Below, one piece after another: positions 1 through 9,683 of a stretch of DNA of 64,000 nucleotides. The stretch is from NCBI RefSeq assembly GCF_030718205.1, contig NZ_JAUZQF010000027.1:95475-159474 (forward strand), given 5' to 3'. A program made the position numbers and the translations under genes. The notes beneath the pieces were generated by a model, which saw nothing but the letters and a program-made list of their open reading frames with translations, searched no databases and was not told where the DNA came from. The first letter of the stretch is position 1; each line of letters starts with the position of its first letter. Origin of the DNA: Nonomuraea turcica. Its GTDB lineage: Bacteria > Actinomycetota > Actinomycetes > Streptosporangiales > Streptosporangiaceae.

Positions 1-609
1 CTCTCCATCGTGGGCGCGATCGCCTCCCTGATTCTCGGCACCGTCCTGGTGGCGATGAGAGTTTCCCCCACGCCGGTCCTGCGCGCGGCAGGCACGATCT
101 ACGTCAACGTCGTGCGCAACACCCCGCTCACCCTGGTCCTGGCCTTCTCCGCACTCGGCCTCAGCGACCAGCTCGGCCTGGTCTTCTCGAGTGTGCCCAG
201 TGTCAACTCGTTCTGGATCGTCGCGATGGGCCTGTCGGCCTACACCGCGGCCTTCGTCTGCGAGGCGCTGCGGTCCGGCATCAACACGGTGCCGCTCGGC
301 CAAGCGGAGGCGGCCAGAGCGATCGGCCTGACGTTCATGCAGTCGTTGACGATGATCATTTTGCCGCAGGCTTTCCGCGCGGTCATCGCGCCGCTGGGCA
401 GCGTGATGATCGCCATGATCAAGAACACGACCGTCGCGGTGGCCGGCGGGTACGCCTTCGACTCCGCGAACAAGATGAAGGAGGCCTTCGACCAGGTCGG
501 CGCCTCGATTCCGATCTTCCTGGGCATCGTGGTCGCCTTCATGTGCGTGACACTGCCCATCGGTTACTTCACCGGCTGGCTGGCCAAGCGTCTGGCGGTG
601 GTTCGATGA
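1..609 (+). CDS. gluC: Polar amino-acid ABC transporter permease, GluC-like (5' end outside window)
   Basis: Inner-membrane permease subunit of a polar amino-acid (HAAT-type) importer, probably for glutamate. The reading frame is open from the first base, so the true start lies upstream; 202 residues are visible. Hydrophobic segments alternate with the permease loop that contacts the ATPase (residues ETALRSG-type region followed by GQAEAARAIGLT and LPQAFR). The stop overlaps the next gene in an ATGA junction, so the two permeases are co-translated. Family membership is clear. The glutamate specificity is inferred from similarity to GluC and from the position next to recA/recX, which recalls the gluABCD location in Streptomyces (from memory). 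Confidence 0.88.
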   Translation, partial: LSIVGAIASLILGTVLVAMRVSPTPVLRAAGTIYVNVVRNTPLTLVLAFSALGLSDQLGLVFSSVPSVNSFWIVAMGLSAYTAAFVCEALRSGINTVPLGQAEAARAIGLTFMQSLTMIILPQAFRAVIAPLGSVMIAMIKNTTVAVAGGYAFDSANKMKEAFDQVGASIPIFLGIVVAFMCVTLPIGYFTGWLAKRLAVVR

Positions 610-1523
610 GCAGCGCCGTTCTGTTCGATGCACCGGGGCCGCGCGCCCGGGTCCGCAACGGCCTCCTCACGGTCGCCAGCGTCGTGGCGGTCGCCGCCGT
701 CCTGTATGGCATTTATGCCGGTTTCGACGCCAAGGGTCAGTGGGAAGCCAAGATCTGGCAGCCGTTCCTGGAATGGGACACCTGGCTGAACTTCATCATC
801 CCCGGCCTGATCGGCACACTCCGGGCCGCCGCGGTCGCCGCGGTGCTGGCTCTGCTCTTCGGCGCGATCTTCGGCCTGGCCAGGCTCTCCGACCACGCCT
901 GGATTCGGGTCCCGGCCGGCGTGGTGGTCGAGGTCTTCCGGGCCATCCCGCTGTTGCTGCTGATCTTCTTCATCTTCTACCTCGCACCCGCGGTGGTGGG
1001 CGGCGGCGACTACACCTTCATCGCTGTGGTCCTGGGCCTGACCTTCTACAACGGCTCGGTGCTGGCCGAGGTGGTCAGGGCCGGGGTGAACGCGGTACCG
1101 AAGGGCCAGTCCGAGGCCGCGTACGCGGTCGGCATGCGCAAGAACCAGGTCATGCGGCTCGTGCTGCTGCCGCAGGGCGTCACGGCGATGATGCCGGCGA
1201 TCGTCAGCCAGCTCGTGGTCCTGCTGAAGGACACCGCGCTCGGCTACATCATCGCCTACGTCGACCTGCTCAACACCGGCTTCAAGATCCTGCCCGCCGC
1301 GTTCTTCGGCTCGCTGATCCCGGCGGCGATCGTCATCGGCATCATCTATGTGGCGCTCAACATGGCGCTGAGCTACATGGCCACCTGGCTGGAGCGGCGT
1401 AGCAGGCGCAGCCGCAGGACCGCTGCCCGGCCCGTCGCGGCGCCCGGCTCGGCCGCCGTCGGCATCGGCGCCGGCGAGGGCACCGAGGGCGGCGGCGTGG
1501 CGCCCGACCGTCCCGTGGAGTGA
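606..1523 (+). CDS. gluD: Polar amino-acid ABC transporter permease, GluD-like
   Basis: Second permease of the same importer, 305 residues, starting at the ATG that overlaps the gluC stop by four bases. A cytoplasmic N-terminus precedes about five membrane helices. The EAA-type loop is seen as GQSEAAYAVGMRKNQVM followed by LLPQGV, where the ATP-binding subunit docks. The last 40 residues are a basic, then Ala/Gly-rich tail without membrane segments, longer than the minimal family length. A GC-rich hairpin follows the stop, so the transcription unit probably ends here, before the next binding-protein gene. Confidence 0.88.
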   Translation: MSSAVLFDAPGPRARVRNGLLTVASVVAVAAVLYGIYAGFDAKGQWEAKIWQPFLEWDTWLNFIIPGLIGTLRAAAVAAVLALLFGAIFGLARLSDHAWIRVPAGVVVEVFRAIPLLLLIFFIFYLAPAVVGGGDYTFIAVVLGLTFYNGSVLAEVVRAGVNAVPKGQSEAAYAVGMRKNQVMRLVLLPQGVTAMMPAIVSQLVVLLKDTALGYIIAYVDLLNTGFKILPAAFFGSLIPAAIVIGIIYVALNMALSYMATWLERRSRRSRRTAARPVAAPGSAAVGIGAGEGTEGGGVAPDRPVE

Positions 1524-1524
1524 C

Positions 1525-1553
1525 CGGGCGGCGGGCCTTCCGCCCGCTGCCCG
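1525..1553 (+). terminator. Hairpin terminator after gluD
   Basis: Twelve-base arms (1525-1536 and 1542-1553) pair across a 5-nt loop with a single G-T wobble. The stem starts two bases after the gluD stop codon. There is no T-tract, which is usual for actinobacterial terminators. Confidence 0.6.
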
Positions 1554-1563
1554 TGTACCCGTA

Positions 1564-1613
1564 AAACGCCAAGAAACGTCCATATTTCGGGTAAGGCCGG
1601 TTTCCTGGCGTTT
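1564..1613. promoter_or_regulatory. Inverted repeat upstream of the solute-binding gene
   Basis: Arms AAACGCCAAGAAAC (1564-1577) and GTTTCCTGGCGTTT (1600-1613) are complementary at 13 of 14 positions and separated by 22 bases. The element lies between the gluD terminator and the ATG at 1636. It could be a regulator-binding site for a dimer pair or an RNA stem that controls the downstream gene. No known consensus was recognised. Confidence 0.45.
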
Positions 1614-1635
1614 CCCAGCGCACACACTCGTAACC

Positions 1636-2481
1636 ATGCTGGGGGCGGCGTTCGCGTGTGCGGCCATGGTAGTGACCCTGGCCGCATGCCAAGGCGGGGG
1701 CGCGTACTCGACCGTCGTGGAGAAGATCAGAGGCGCCAAGAGAGTCGTCGTCGGCACCAAATGGGACCAGCCGAGCCTCGGGCTGAAGACCGGCGCCGGC
1801 GACCCTCAGGGCTTCGACGTGGACGTCGCCAGATACGTCGTCAAGGCACTGGCCGGCGGCGAGGACGTGCAGATCACCTGGCGGGAGTCGCCTTCGTCCA
1901 CCCGCGAGGCGCTGCTCCAGAACGGCACCGTGGACATGATCTTCGCCACCTACGCCATCACCGAGGCCCGCAAGCGCCACGTGACCTTCGGCGGGCCCTA
2001 CGTGCTCGTCGAGCAGGACACGATGGTCCGCGCCGACAACACCACCATCAAGAAGGTGACCGATCTTCGGCACAAGCGCATCTGCCTGGCGGAGGGGTCG
2101 AACTCGTACCGGCGGATCGTGGACCCGCCACCGGACGGCATGCTGGATCTGCCGGCGAAGCTGGTGCCCACGAGAAACTACTCCGAGTGCGTGAGCAAGC
2201 TCGCCTCCGGCCGGCTCGACGCAGTCAGCACCCAGAACTTGATCCTGGCCGGGTTCGCCGAGGCCGAGCCCGGCCGGTTCAAACTGCTCAACGACCCCTT
2301 CTTCCAGGAGAAGTGGGGTGTGGGGCTGAAGATGGGCGACACCGCCACCTGTGAGGCCGTCAACCGGGCGATCATCGAGATGTGGCGGGACGGCACGGCC
2401 ACGAGGCTGCTGCACAAGTGGTTCGGCAGGACGGGGCTCAGGCTGCCCTCGTCCCTCCCACGGGCCGAGGGATGCCCCTGA
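1636..2481 (+). CDS. Solute-binding lipoprotein of a polar amino-acid ABC importer (GluB-like)
   Basis: Extracytoplasmic amino-acid receptor of SBP family 3, 281 residues. A short signal peptide ends in the lipobox LAAC, so Cys18 would be lipidated. The n-region of the signal is unusual because it lacks Lys or Arg before the hydrophobic core. The family-3 pattern follows: VGTKWDQP, GFDVDVARY, an IDMIFA-like stretch (VDMIFATYAIT), and the C-terminal lobe ending at LHKWFG. No in-frame ATG, GTG or TTG was found upstream and no strong ribosome site precedes 1636. It lies downstream of the permeases and behind a terminator, so it may be an extra receptor rather than the original gluB, which would be expected left of the window. 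Confidence 0.8.
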   Translation: MLGAAFACAAMVVTLAACQGGGAYSTVVEKIRGAKRVVVGTKWDQPSLGLKTGAGDPQGFDVDVARYVVKALAGGEDVQITWRESPSSTREALLQNGTVDMIFATYAITEARKRHVTFGGPYVLVEQDTMVRADNTTIKKVTDLRHKRICLAEGSNSYRRIVDPPPDGMLDLPAKLVPTRNYSECVSKLASGRLDAVSTQNLILAGFAEAEPGRFKLLNDPFFQEKWGVGLKMGDTATCEAVNRAIIEMWRDGTATRLLHKWFGRTGLRLPSSLPRAEGCP

Positions 2482-2530
2482 TCTCGGGGGACCGCCCGCA
2501 CGCTCGGCGATCTTCCGGCAGGATGCGGGT

Positions 2531-4372
2531 ATGCCTTTCTGGCCCTCCCCCATTTCGACCAGAGACGTGGCGGGTTCGGGCGTGCGTCCCGCCTGGCCGG
2601 CGGCCCAGGACGGCCGGGTGTGGTGGACGGAGGAGCGCCCTGGTGAGGGCGGGCGCACCACGCTCATGTGCCGGGCCGCCGATGGCACCTGCCGTGAGCT
2701 GCTTCCTGCGCCCTGGAGCGCGCACACCAGGGTCCACGAGGACGGCGGCCGCCCCTACGCCGTGACCCCTGCGGGTGACGTGGTCTTCGCCAACCACGAG
2801 GATCAGCGCCTCTACCTTCTGGGAGATAACGGCGAGCCGAAACCTCTCACACCGGAGGGCTGCCGCTACGCCGACCTGCTGGTCCACGACGGCCAGGTGT
2901 GGTGCGTACGCGAGCGGCACGCCGAGGACGGCAAGGTCACCCGGGCCGTGGTGTCGGTCCCGCTGGACGGCGGCGACGTCCGCGAATGGGCCACCGGTTG
3001 CGACTTCTACGCCTCTCCCGCCATTTCGCCCGACGGGCGGCATCTGGCCTACGTCTGCTGGAACCATCCACGCAGACCATGGGACGGCACCGAGCTACGC
3101 GTCACCTCCCTGTCGGGCGGAGACGCGTGGACCGTGCGGGGCGGCGCGTCGGAGTCCGTGCTGGCGCCTGCGTGGAAGAACGACTCCCGCCTCTACCTCG
3201 TCTCCGACTCCTCCGGCTGGTGGAACCTCTACGAGGTCGGCCTGCACGGCGACGGCGCGCAGGCGCTCTGCCCGGCAGAAGAGGAGTTCACCCCTGCGCC
3301 GCGGCTCCTGGGCGGCAGGCCGTACACCGTGCTCGGGGATGGGCGGCTGGCCGTCCTGCACGGGCACGCCGACCTGCGTCTGGGCATGCTCGACCCGGCG
3401 TCGGGCAGGCTCACCGACCTCGACGTGCCCTACCGCGGGTGGGACGGGACACTGGCCGCTGACGGCGCGACCGTGACCGGGATCGCCTACGCCCCCACCG
3501 TTCCCCGGACCGTCGTCAGCGTGGACACTCCCTCGGGCCGGAGCCGGGCGCTGCGGCAGGACATCGAGCGGTTGCCGGACCCGGCCTTCCTGCCCGTGCC
3601 GCAGGCGGTGCGGGTGCCGCGCTCGGGCGAGGACACTCACGCCTTCCTCTACCCGCCGTACGATCCGGCCGCCGAGGGCGGAGTGCCGCCCTACGTGATC
3701 TTCGTGCACGGGGGGCCGGTCGCGCACGCCGACACCGCGCTCGATCTGGAGAAGGCGTTCCTGACCTCGCGCGGCATCGGCGTGCTCGACCTCAACTACA
3801 GCGGCTCGACGGGCTATGGAAGGGCCTACCGTGAGCGGCTGAAGGGGCAGTGGGGACTGCTGGACGTCGCGGACACGCTCGCCGCCGCCGCATGGCTGGC
3901 CGCCGAGGGCCTGGCCGACCCTGCCAGAATCGCGGTACGCGGTGGGAGCGCGGGCGGCTGGACCGTGATGGCCGCCTGCTGCCGGTCCGATGTGTTCGCC
4001 GGCGGCGTGGCGTACTACGGCATCAGCATGCTGGGCCCGCTCGCCGCGCACACCCACGACTTCGCCTCACGTTACGTGGAGTGGCTGGTCGGACCGGAAG
4101 ACCCGCAGGTCTACGCCGCTCGCGAGCCGCTCGCCCTCGTCGAGGGCGTCTCCTGCCCCATGCTGTTGATGCAGGGGCTCGACGATCCCGTGGTGCCGCC
4201 TGAGCAGTCCGAGGCCTTCGCCGACGCGCTGTCAGAGCGTGGGGTCGCCTGCACGTATCTCGCCTTCGACGGCGAGTCGCACGGTTTCCGCCGCACCGAG
4301 ACCCGCACCGCCGCCCTGGCCGCCGAACTGGCCTTCTACCAGCAGATCTTCACCGTAACGGCTAATTACTGA
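2531..4372 (+). CDS. S9 family prolyl-oligopeptidase-type serine peptidase
   Basis: Cytoplasmic alpha/beta-hydrolase peptidase of the dipeptidyl/acylaminoacyl-peptidase branch, 613 residues. The N-terminal two thirds look like a beta-propeller (repeated SPDGRHLAYV-like blades, WNLYEV). The C-terminal third is the hydrolase: GGSAGG gives nucleophile Ser473, the GLDDPVVP turn supplies Asp552 and GESHGF supplies His584, so the triad is complete. No signal peptide. The start at 2531 gives the usual MPFW-type entry into the propeller; upstream in-frame sequence overlaps the preceding gene and is not conserved-looking. It may process peptides taken up by the neighbouring importers, but this is only positional inference. 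Confidence 0.85.
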   Translation: MPFWPSPISTRDVAGSGVRPAWPAAQDGRVWWTEERPGEGGRTTLMCRAADGTCRELLPAPWSAHTRVHEDGGRPYAVTPAGDVVFANHEDQRLYLLGDNGEPKPLTPEGCRYADLLVHDGQVWCVRERHAEDGKVTRAVVSVPLDGGDVREWATGCDFYASPAISPDGRHLAYVCWNHPRRPWDGTELRVTSLSGGDAWTVRGGASESVLAPAWKNDSRLYLVSDSSGWWNLYEVGLHGDGAQALCPAEEEFTPAPRLLGGRPYTVLGDGRLAVLHGHADLRLGMLDPASGRLTDLDVPYRGWDGTLAADGATVTGIAYAPTVPRTVVSVDTPSGRSRALRQDIERLPDPAFLPVPQAVRVPRSGEDTHAFLYPPYDPAAEGGVPPYVIFVHGGPVAHADTALDLEKAFLTSRGIGVLDLNYSGSTGYGRAYRERLKGQWGLLDVADTLAAAAWLAAEGLADPARIAVRGGSAGGWTVMAACCRSDVFAGGVAYYGISMLGPLAAHTHDFASRYVEWLVGPEDPQVYAAREPLALVEGVSCPMLLMQGLDDPVVPPEQSEAFADALSERGVACTYLAFDGESHGFRRTETRTAALAAELAFYQQIFTVTANY

Positions 4373-4400
4373 ACGGGCTCATGCTCAAGGGGCTCAATGG

Positions 4401-6020
4401 TCAACGGGCGAACTCCGTGGCGCGCGACTCCCGTACGACCGTGATCCGGATCTGCCCGGGGTAGGTGAGCTCCTCCTCCACCTGCTTGGCCACGTCTCTG
4501 GCGATCACTTGGGCCTGGATGTCGTCGATCGCGTCCGGCTTGACCATGACCCGGATCTCCCGCCCGGCCTGCATGGCGAACACCTTCTCCACGCCCTCGT
4601 ACGACTGCGCGATCTCCTCCAGCCGCTCCAGCCGCTTGACGTATGCCTCCAGGGACTCGCGGCGGGCGCCGGGCCGGCTGCCGCTGATCGCGTCGGCGGC
4701 CTGCGTGAGCACCGCTTCGACGGTGCGTACCTCGACCTCGTTGTGGTGCGCCTCGATGGCGTGCACCACGTCCTCCTCCTCGCCGTAGCGGCGGGCGATC
4801 TCCGCGCCGATCAGCGCGTGGCTGCCCTCGACCTCGTGCGTGAGCGCCTTGCCGATGTCGTGCAAGAGGGCGCAGCGCTTCATCAGCGTCTGGTTCATCT
4901 TCAGCTCGGCGGCCATGATCCCGGCGATGTGCGCGGACTCGATGAGGTGCTTCAGCACGTTCTGCCCGTACGAGGTGCGGTATCTCAGCTGGCCGAGCAG
5001 CAGCGTCAGCTCCGGATGCATGTCGGTGATGCCCAGCTCCACCAGGGCGTCCTCACCGGCCCGCGCGCACAGGTCCTGCACCTCCTGGCGGCTGCGGTCG
5101 TGCGCCTCCTCGATGCGCTGCGGATGGATGCGACCGTCGAGCACGAGCTTCTCCAGCGTGAGCCGCGCCGTCTCCCGCCGGACCGGGTCGAAACAGGACA
5201 ACAGCACGGCCTCGGGGGTGTCGTCGATGATGAGATTCACCCCGGTGGTCGACTCGAAGGCCCGGATGTTGCGGCCCTCGCGGCCGATGATGCGGCCCTT
5301 CATCTCGTCTCCGGGCAGGTGCAGCACGCTGACGACCGACTCCGCGGTCTGCTCCGCCGCGACCCGCTGCACGGCCAGCGTCACGATCTTGGTCGCCCGC
5401 TTCTCGCCCTCCATGCGGGCATCGCCCTCGATCTCTCTGACGATCAGCGCGGCCTCGCGCTTGGCCTGGTTTTCGATCTCCTTGACCAGCTCGGACTTGG
5501 CCTGGTCGGTGGTCAGCCCGGCGACCCGCTCCAAGATGACCCGGCGCTGCTCCTCGACCTGGAGCAACTCCTCGCGCCGGTCGGCGAGCTCGATCTCGGT
5601 CTCGGCCAGTTTCCTGTCCCGCTCGGTCTGCCGTCTGGCCTCCTCATCCAGCCGCTGCTCCCGCTCGGCCAGCCTGGCCTCCCGGCGTTCGAGGTCGGCA
5701 CGCAGCTCCTTGAGCTCGGACTTGAGTATCCGGCTCTCCTGCTCGACCTCGCGGCGCATCTGCGCGGCGCTCTCGGCGGCCGCCTCCGACCTGCGCAGGA
5801 TCTCATCGGCGTCGGTCTCCGCCTTGTGGCGGATCTCCCGCGCCTCCTCACGTGCCTGCTCGATCTCCTCGTGCACGGCCTGCAGCTGCTCGGGGCTCGG
5901 CTTGGCCCCCGCTTTCGGTACGCTGCCGGAGGTGCGGCGTATGACGACGAGAAGCGCGACGATCATCCCGAACGCGAGCACGAGCACCGCCACCATCAGC
6001 ACCACGACCAGCGGCCCCAT
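4401..6020 (-). CDS. rny: Ribonuclease Y
   Basis: Membrane-anchored endoribonuclease that initiates mRNA decay, 539 residues. One N-terminal transmembrane helix (about residues 3-25) is followed by a long charged coiled coil rich in Glu/Arg repeats. A KH RNA-binding domain contains GREGRNIRAFE, and the HD domain shows the metal-binding HDIGK plus a downstream HHNEVE. Length and architecture match RNase Y throughout. The ATG at 6020 has a purine-rich AGGAGGGCGGGG upstream. It faces the S9 peptidase gene with a 28-bp gap and lies downstream of recA-recX on the same strand. Confidence 0.95.
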   Translation of the reverse strand: MGPLVVVLMVAVLVLAFGMIVALLVVIRRTSGSVPKAGAKPSPEQLQAVHEEIEQAREEAREIRHKAETDADEILRRSEAAAESAAQMRREVEQESRILKSELKELRADLERREARLAEREQRLDEEARRQTERDRKLAETEIELADRREELLQVEEQRRVILERVAGLTTDQAKSELVKEIENQAKREAALIVREIEGDARMEGEKRATKIVTLAVQRVAAEQTAESVVSVLHLPGDEMKGRIIGREGRNIRAFESTTGVNLIIDDTPEAVLLSCFDPVRRETARLTLEKLVLDGRIHPQRIEEAHDRSRQEVQDLCARAGEDALVELGITDMHPELTLLLGQLRYRTSYGQNVLKHLIESAHIAGIMAAELKMNQTLMKRCALLHDIGKALTHEVEGSHALIGAEIARRYGEEEDVVHAIEAHHNEVEVRTVEAVLTQAADAISGSRPGARRESLEAYVKRLERLEEIAQSYEGVEKVFAMQAGREIRVMVKPDAIDDIQAQVIARDVAKQVEEELTYPGQIRITVVRESRATEFAR

Positions 6021-6545
6021 GTGCGCCCCGCCCTCCTCGCGTCGTCAACACCTCATAACGCGGACCCAAACATGGGAGGGGTCACAAGCGCGCCACGCAG
6101 AGCCCGTTCGGCGCCGGGATCGATGTCAAGCCAAGGCTGACCGGGCGACGACTGGGACAGCCGACACCTTGCCCGCCTCGATCAACCAAGCTCGTTCGTC
6201 CGTCGTTCACCGGTATGGCAATCCGCGCTGCGCGGAGTAACTCCCTCACTGCCGTCGAGGTTATGCGTCGAACTGGTCACGAGCAAGCAAACGCACCATC
6301 AAGCGTGTCTTACAGGCCTGCAGCTCCACATTCGACCCAATCTCCCCCATTAATGCCGGTATTGCCCCCATCCGAGCCTGTCAGCCCCCTACGACCAGGC
6401 ATTCCGGGGACCACGGCGATGGTGGGTGACCTGGTCCGACACAGCCACACCGGGGGTCCCAATCCCTGCGAAAGAGCCGAAAAAGGTGAACGAAACGCAA
6501 ACTCCCGATCTTTGCCCTGGGAGGGAGAGAGCGGAGCGCCAGAGG
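6021..6545. other. Intergenic region between recX and rny
   Basis: About 525 bases with no convincing reading frame on the coding strand of either neighbour. The composition is less GC-biased than the flanking genes. It presumably holds the rny promoter. The only visible structure is a six-base-pair hairpin TCCGCG-CTG-CGCGGA at 6222-6236. No tRNA-like or riboswitch-like element was seen. Confidence 0.5.
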
Positions 6546-7742
6546 TCAGGGGAAGTCAGCTTCGAGATCGATGCCTTCCTCCTCCAGGGCTTCCCGGATG
6601 ACGCGGTAGGCCACGCCGGAGGAGTAGCCCTTGCGGGCGAGCATGCCCGCGAGACGGCGGGTGCGCGTCTGCGGGTCCAGGGATCGGGTGGCGGCGAGCT
6701 TGCGGTCCACCAGCCGACGAGCCGTCTCCGCCTCCTGGTCGGGATCCAGGCGCTCCACGGCTTCCTTCACCGTGTCGTTGTCCACGCCCCGGTGCCGCAA
6801 CTCAGCCGCCAGCGCACGTCGGGCCAGGCCGCGGCCATGATGGCGGGAATCGACCCACGCTTCCGCGAACGCCTCGTCGTTGATCAGGCCCAGCTCGGAG
6901 AACCGGCTGAGCACCGCTTCGGCCGCCTCCGCCGGGACATCCCGTTTGCGCAGGGCCTCGGCGAGCTGGGCTCGCGTCTTGGGAGCCATCGTGAGGAGAC
7001 GGAGACAGATGGCCCGGGCCACCGACTCCGAGTCGGCATCGGGTCCGGCAGGGCTATCAGCGTCGGGTCCCTCAGGCATGCTGCCACGATCCCGTCCGCC
7101 CTCAACCTCCCGCCCGCCGGAGCGGCTCCTCCGCCCTCGTCTCTTGGATCGGCCACCGAAGCCACCGTCGGATCCGCCATCGAAGCGGGCGTCGGATTCG
7201 CGGCCTTTACGCGCTCGTTGGGTGCCGCCGTCCGCCGGCTGCTGTGCGAACCAACTGCTGCCAGCCAGCACTTCGGAGTGCCACCCGCCGTCCCCATGCT
7301 TCCCACCTCCGGGTTCTTCCCAGCGGGACGCCTCATCGCGGGACGCCTCATCGCCAGCGTCTGCTTTGGACGGGCCCGCCTGTCCAGCTGGGGTGTGGGC
7401 ATAAGAGCCGTCTGCGGCCATGCTCCTAGCGTCTCTGGCATCGGGGACCTGTGCGTCCTCCCGGGACGGCGCGTTCGCCCCCGAGGGTGGGGATCCGGTA
7501 GTAATGGCCTGATCTTCGTCGGGTCCTGGATCAGAGCCATCAGGTGACGTCTCCGAGGGCTGGAGACGGTTGCGGTGCTCGCGCCATTCTTCTATCGACG
7601 GCCAGCCATCCGACGCCGAACGAGCCAGATCTCGTCCGCGCGACCATGCGTCGTTCGGCGAGCTACCCATAAGCACCCCAGGCGCGCGACTGGTCGGGCC
7701 AGGCACCCCGGGGCCGGGGCGCCTGTGGCCAGTTCGTTTCAC
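6546..7742 (-). CDS. recX: Regulatory protein RecX with a long N-terminal extension
   Basis: RecX binds RecA filaments and restrains them. The conserved domain is the last 157 residues (from about residue 242), made of three-helix repeats with LGLINDEAFAEAW, HGRGLARRALAAEL and the final KGYSSGVAYRVI. The preceding 241 residues are low-complexity and rich in Ser, Gly, Pro, Asp and Arg, with no domain I recognise; ordinary RecX is about 150-270 residues. A GTG at 7742 starts the frame 14 bases after the recA stop, which fits the usual recA-recX operon. A later internal start cannot be excluded. Confidence 0.88.
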   Translation of the reverse strand: MKRTGHRRPGPGVPGPTSRAPGVLMGSSPNDAWSRGRDLARSASDGWPSIEEWREHRNRLQPSETSPDGSDPGPDEDQAITTGSPPSGANAPSREDAQVPDARDARSMAADGSYAHTPAGQAGPSKADAGDEASRDEASRWEEPGGGKHGDGGWHSEVLAGSSWFAQQPADGGTQRARKGRESDARFDGGSDGGFGGRSKRRGRRSRSGGREVEGGRDRGSMPEGPDADSPAGPDADSESVARAICLRLLTMAPKTRAQLAEALRKRDVPAEAAEAVLSRFSELGLINDEAFAEAWVDSRHHGRGLARRALAAELRHRGVDNDTVKEAVERLDPDQEAETARRLVDRKLAATRSLDPQTRTRRLAGMLARKGYSSGVAYRVIREALEEEGIDLEADFP

Positions 7743-7756
7743 TCATGGGCGGACGA

Positions 7757-8848
<1,092 letters not shown>

Positions 8849-8891
8849 GGGAGCTCCCCCTGGAGGGTCGTGGTCCGATCAGTCGAGTGAA

Positions 8892-8914
8892 AAGCTACGG
8901 CCTGCCACCGACAT
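8892..8914 (-). promoter_or_regulatory. RecA-NDp (PafBC-dependent) promoter of recA
   Basis: Read on the minus strand, ATGTCGGTG (8914-8906), eight bases, then TAGCTT (8897-8892). This fits the mycobacterial RecA-NDp pattern TTGTCRGTG-N8-TANNNT at all but the first base. In mycobacteria such promoters are switched on by PafBC in a LexA-independent damage response. Its -10 element lies about 43 bases upstream of the recA start. Confidence 0.72.
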
Positions 8915-8963
8915 TTTTCTGCGACTGCCGGGGAAGACGTGGCTCGGCGTGGTCCCATCGTAG

Positions 8964-8979
8964 CCGAACGACTGTTCGA
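8964..8979. promoter_or_regulatory. LexA (SOS) box upstream of recA
   Basis: CCGAACGACTGTTCGA contains a perfect CGAAC-N4-GTTCG palindrome and matches the actinobacterial/Bacillus-type SOS consensus TCGAACRNRYGTTYGA on the minus strand with one change at the last base. It is centred about 123 bases upstream of the recA start and about 65 upstream of the RecA-NDp promoter, so a second, LexA-controlled promoter is likely. Confidence 0.82.
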
Positions 8980-9186
8980 TCACATCAGGAACACGCGGGA
9001 ACACGGGCCGCCGTCAAACCGGCCGTCCGCGGGGCGGCGAGGAGGCGCGGGGGCGACCTGGAACAGCTCCGGGCGGGCCGTGCCCCGGGGCGTCCCGATG
9101 ACATTCACGACGGTTGGCGCCCGCGTGTTGTCATGCGGGGTGAGCTGGGGAGACTCAGTGCAGGGGCGAGGGTAGGAGGCGGCGAC

Positions 9187-9462
9187 GTGGCGAGCGGCTA
9201 CACCGGGGAACGGCGCGCTCATCTCGAGGCACTCGCCGAGTTGCTGCCCAACCAGGGACTGGTGAGCCGCCTGGTGGGCGGTGACGATCCGGTGTTGTGG
9301 GTGTGGCATCCGCACACGGGCCGGCAGACGATCATCTTCGCCACCCCGACGGCCCACGGATGGCAGTTTCTGTGGTCGCGTGGAGGCCGCGGTCGCGCGG
9401 ACGATCTGGAGCATACGGCCGGTGCGCTGCGGGAGACCCTGGGCTCAGCGCAGCTTGGGTGA
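9187..9462 (+). CDS. Conserved hypothetical protein near recA
   Basis: Protein of 91 residues with no recognised family. It starts at GTG 9187, chosen because AGGAGG lies seven bases upstream. An in-frame ATG at 9133 would add 18 residues but lacks such a site. The sequence is soluble and mixed alpha/beta in appearance (HLEALAELLPNQG, VLWVWHPHTGRQTIIFA, GWQFLWSRG). It is transcribed divergently from recA, so it may share the damage-control region. Its 3' end overlaps the convergent DUF3046 gene by 18 bases. Confidence 0.6.
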   Translation: MASGYTGERRAHLEALAELLPNQGLVSRLVGGDDPVLWVWHPHTGRQTIIFATPTAHGWQFLWSRGGRGRADDLEHTAGALRETLGSAQLG

Positions 9463-9639
9463 GACGTCCTCCACCTGACAGACGGCCCGCCAGACGGTCT
9501 TGGCGCTCTCCCCGTCGTTCAGCGCCTGCATGACCGTGCGTCCGCCGAGCGGGGCGATCACGTAGTCGCGGGCCCACGACTCGGCGTACGTCTCACCGAA
9601 ATGAGCCTTCATCCGTCTCCAGAACTCCGTCAACCGCAT
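9445..9639 (-). CDS. DUF3046 family protein
   Basis: Small cytoplasmic protein of 64 residues, start ATG 9639 giving MRLTEFWRRM. The features MRLTEFW, HFG..YAESWARD, LGGRTV and VWRAVC are diagnostic of DUF3046, a family found beside recA in many actinobacteria. Its function is unknown. Upstream in-frame codons to 9708 were not used because the family begins at MRLTEFW. Confidence 0.88.
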   Translation of the reverse strand: MRLTEFWRRMKAHFGETYAESWARDYVIAPLGGRTVMQALNDGESAKTVWRAVCQVEDVSPKLR

Positions 9640-9683
9640 GGAACCAAGTATGGAATCGCGCGGAGGGTGGGTAAGACAACCGC

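Noticed and set aside
4509..6240. Two long plus-strand frames opposite rny
   Set aside because: The rny frame on the minus strand shows the full RNase Y domain set, so these are antisense artefacts.
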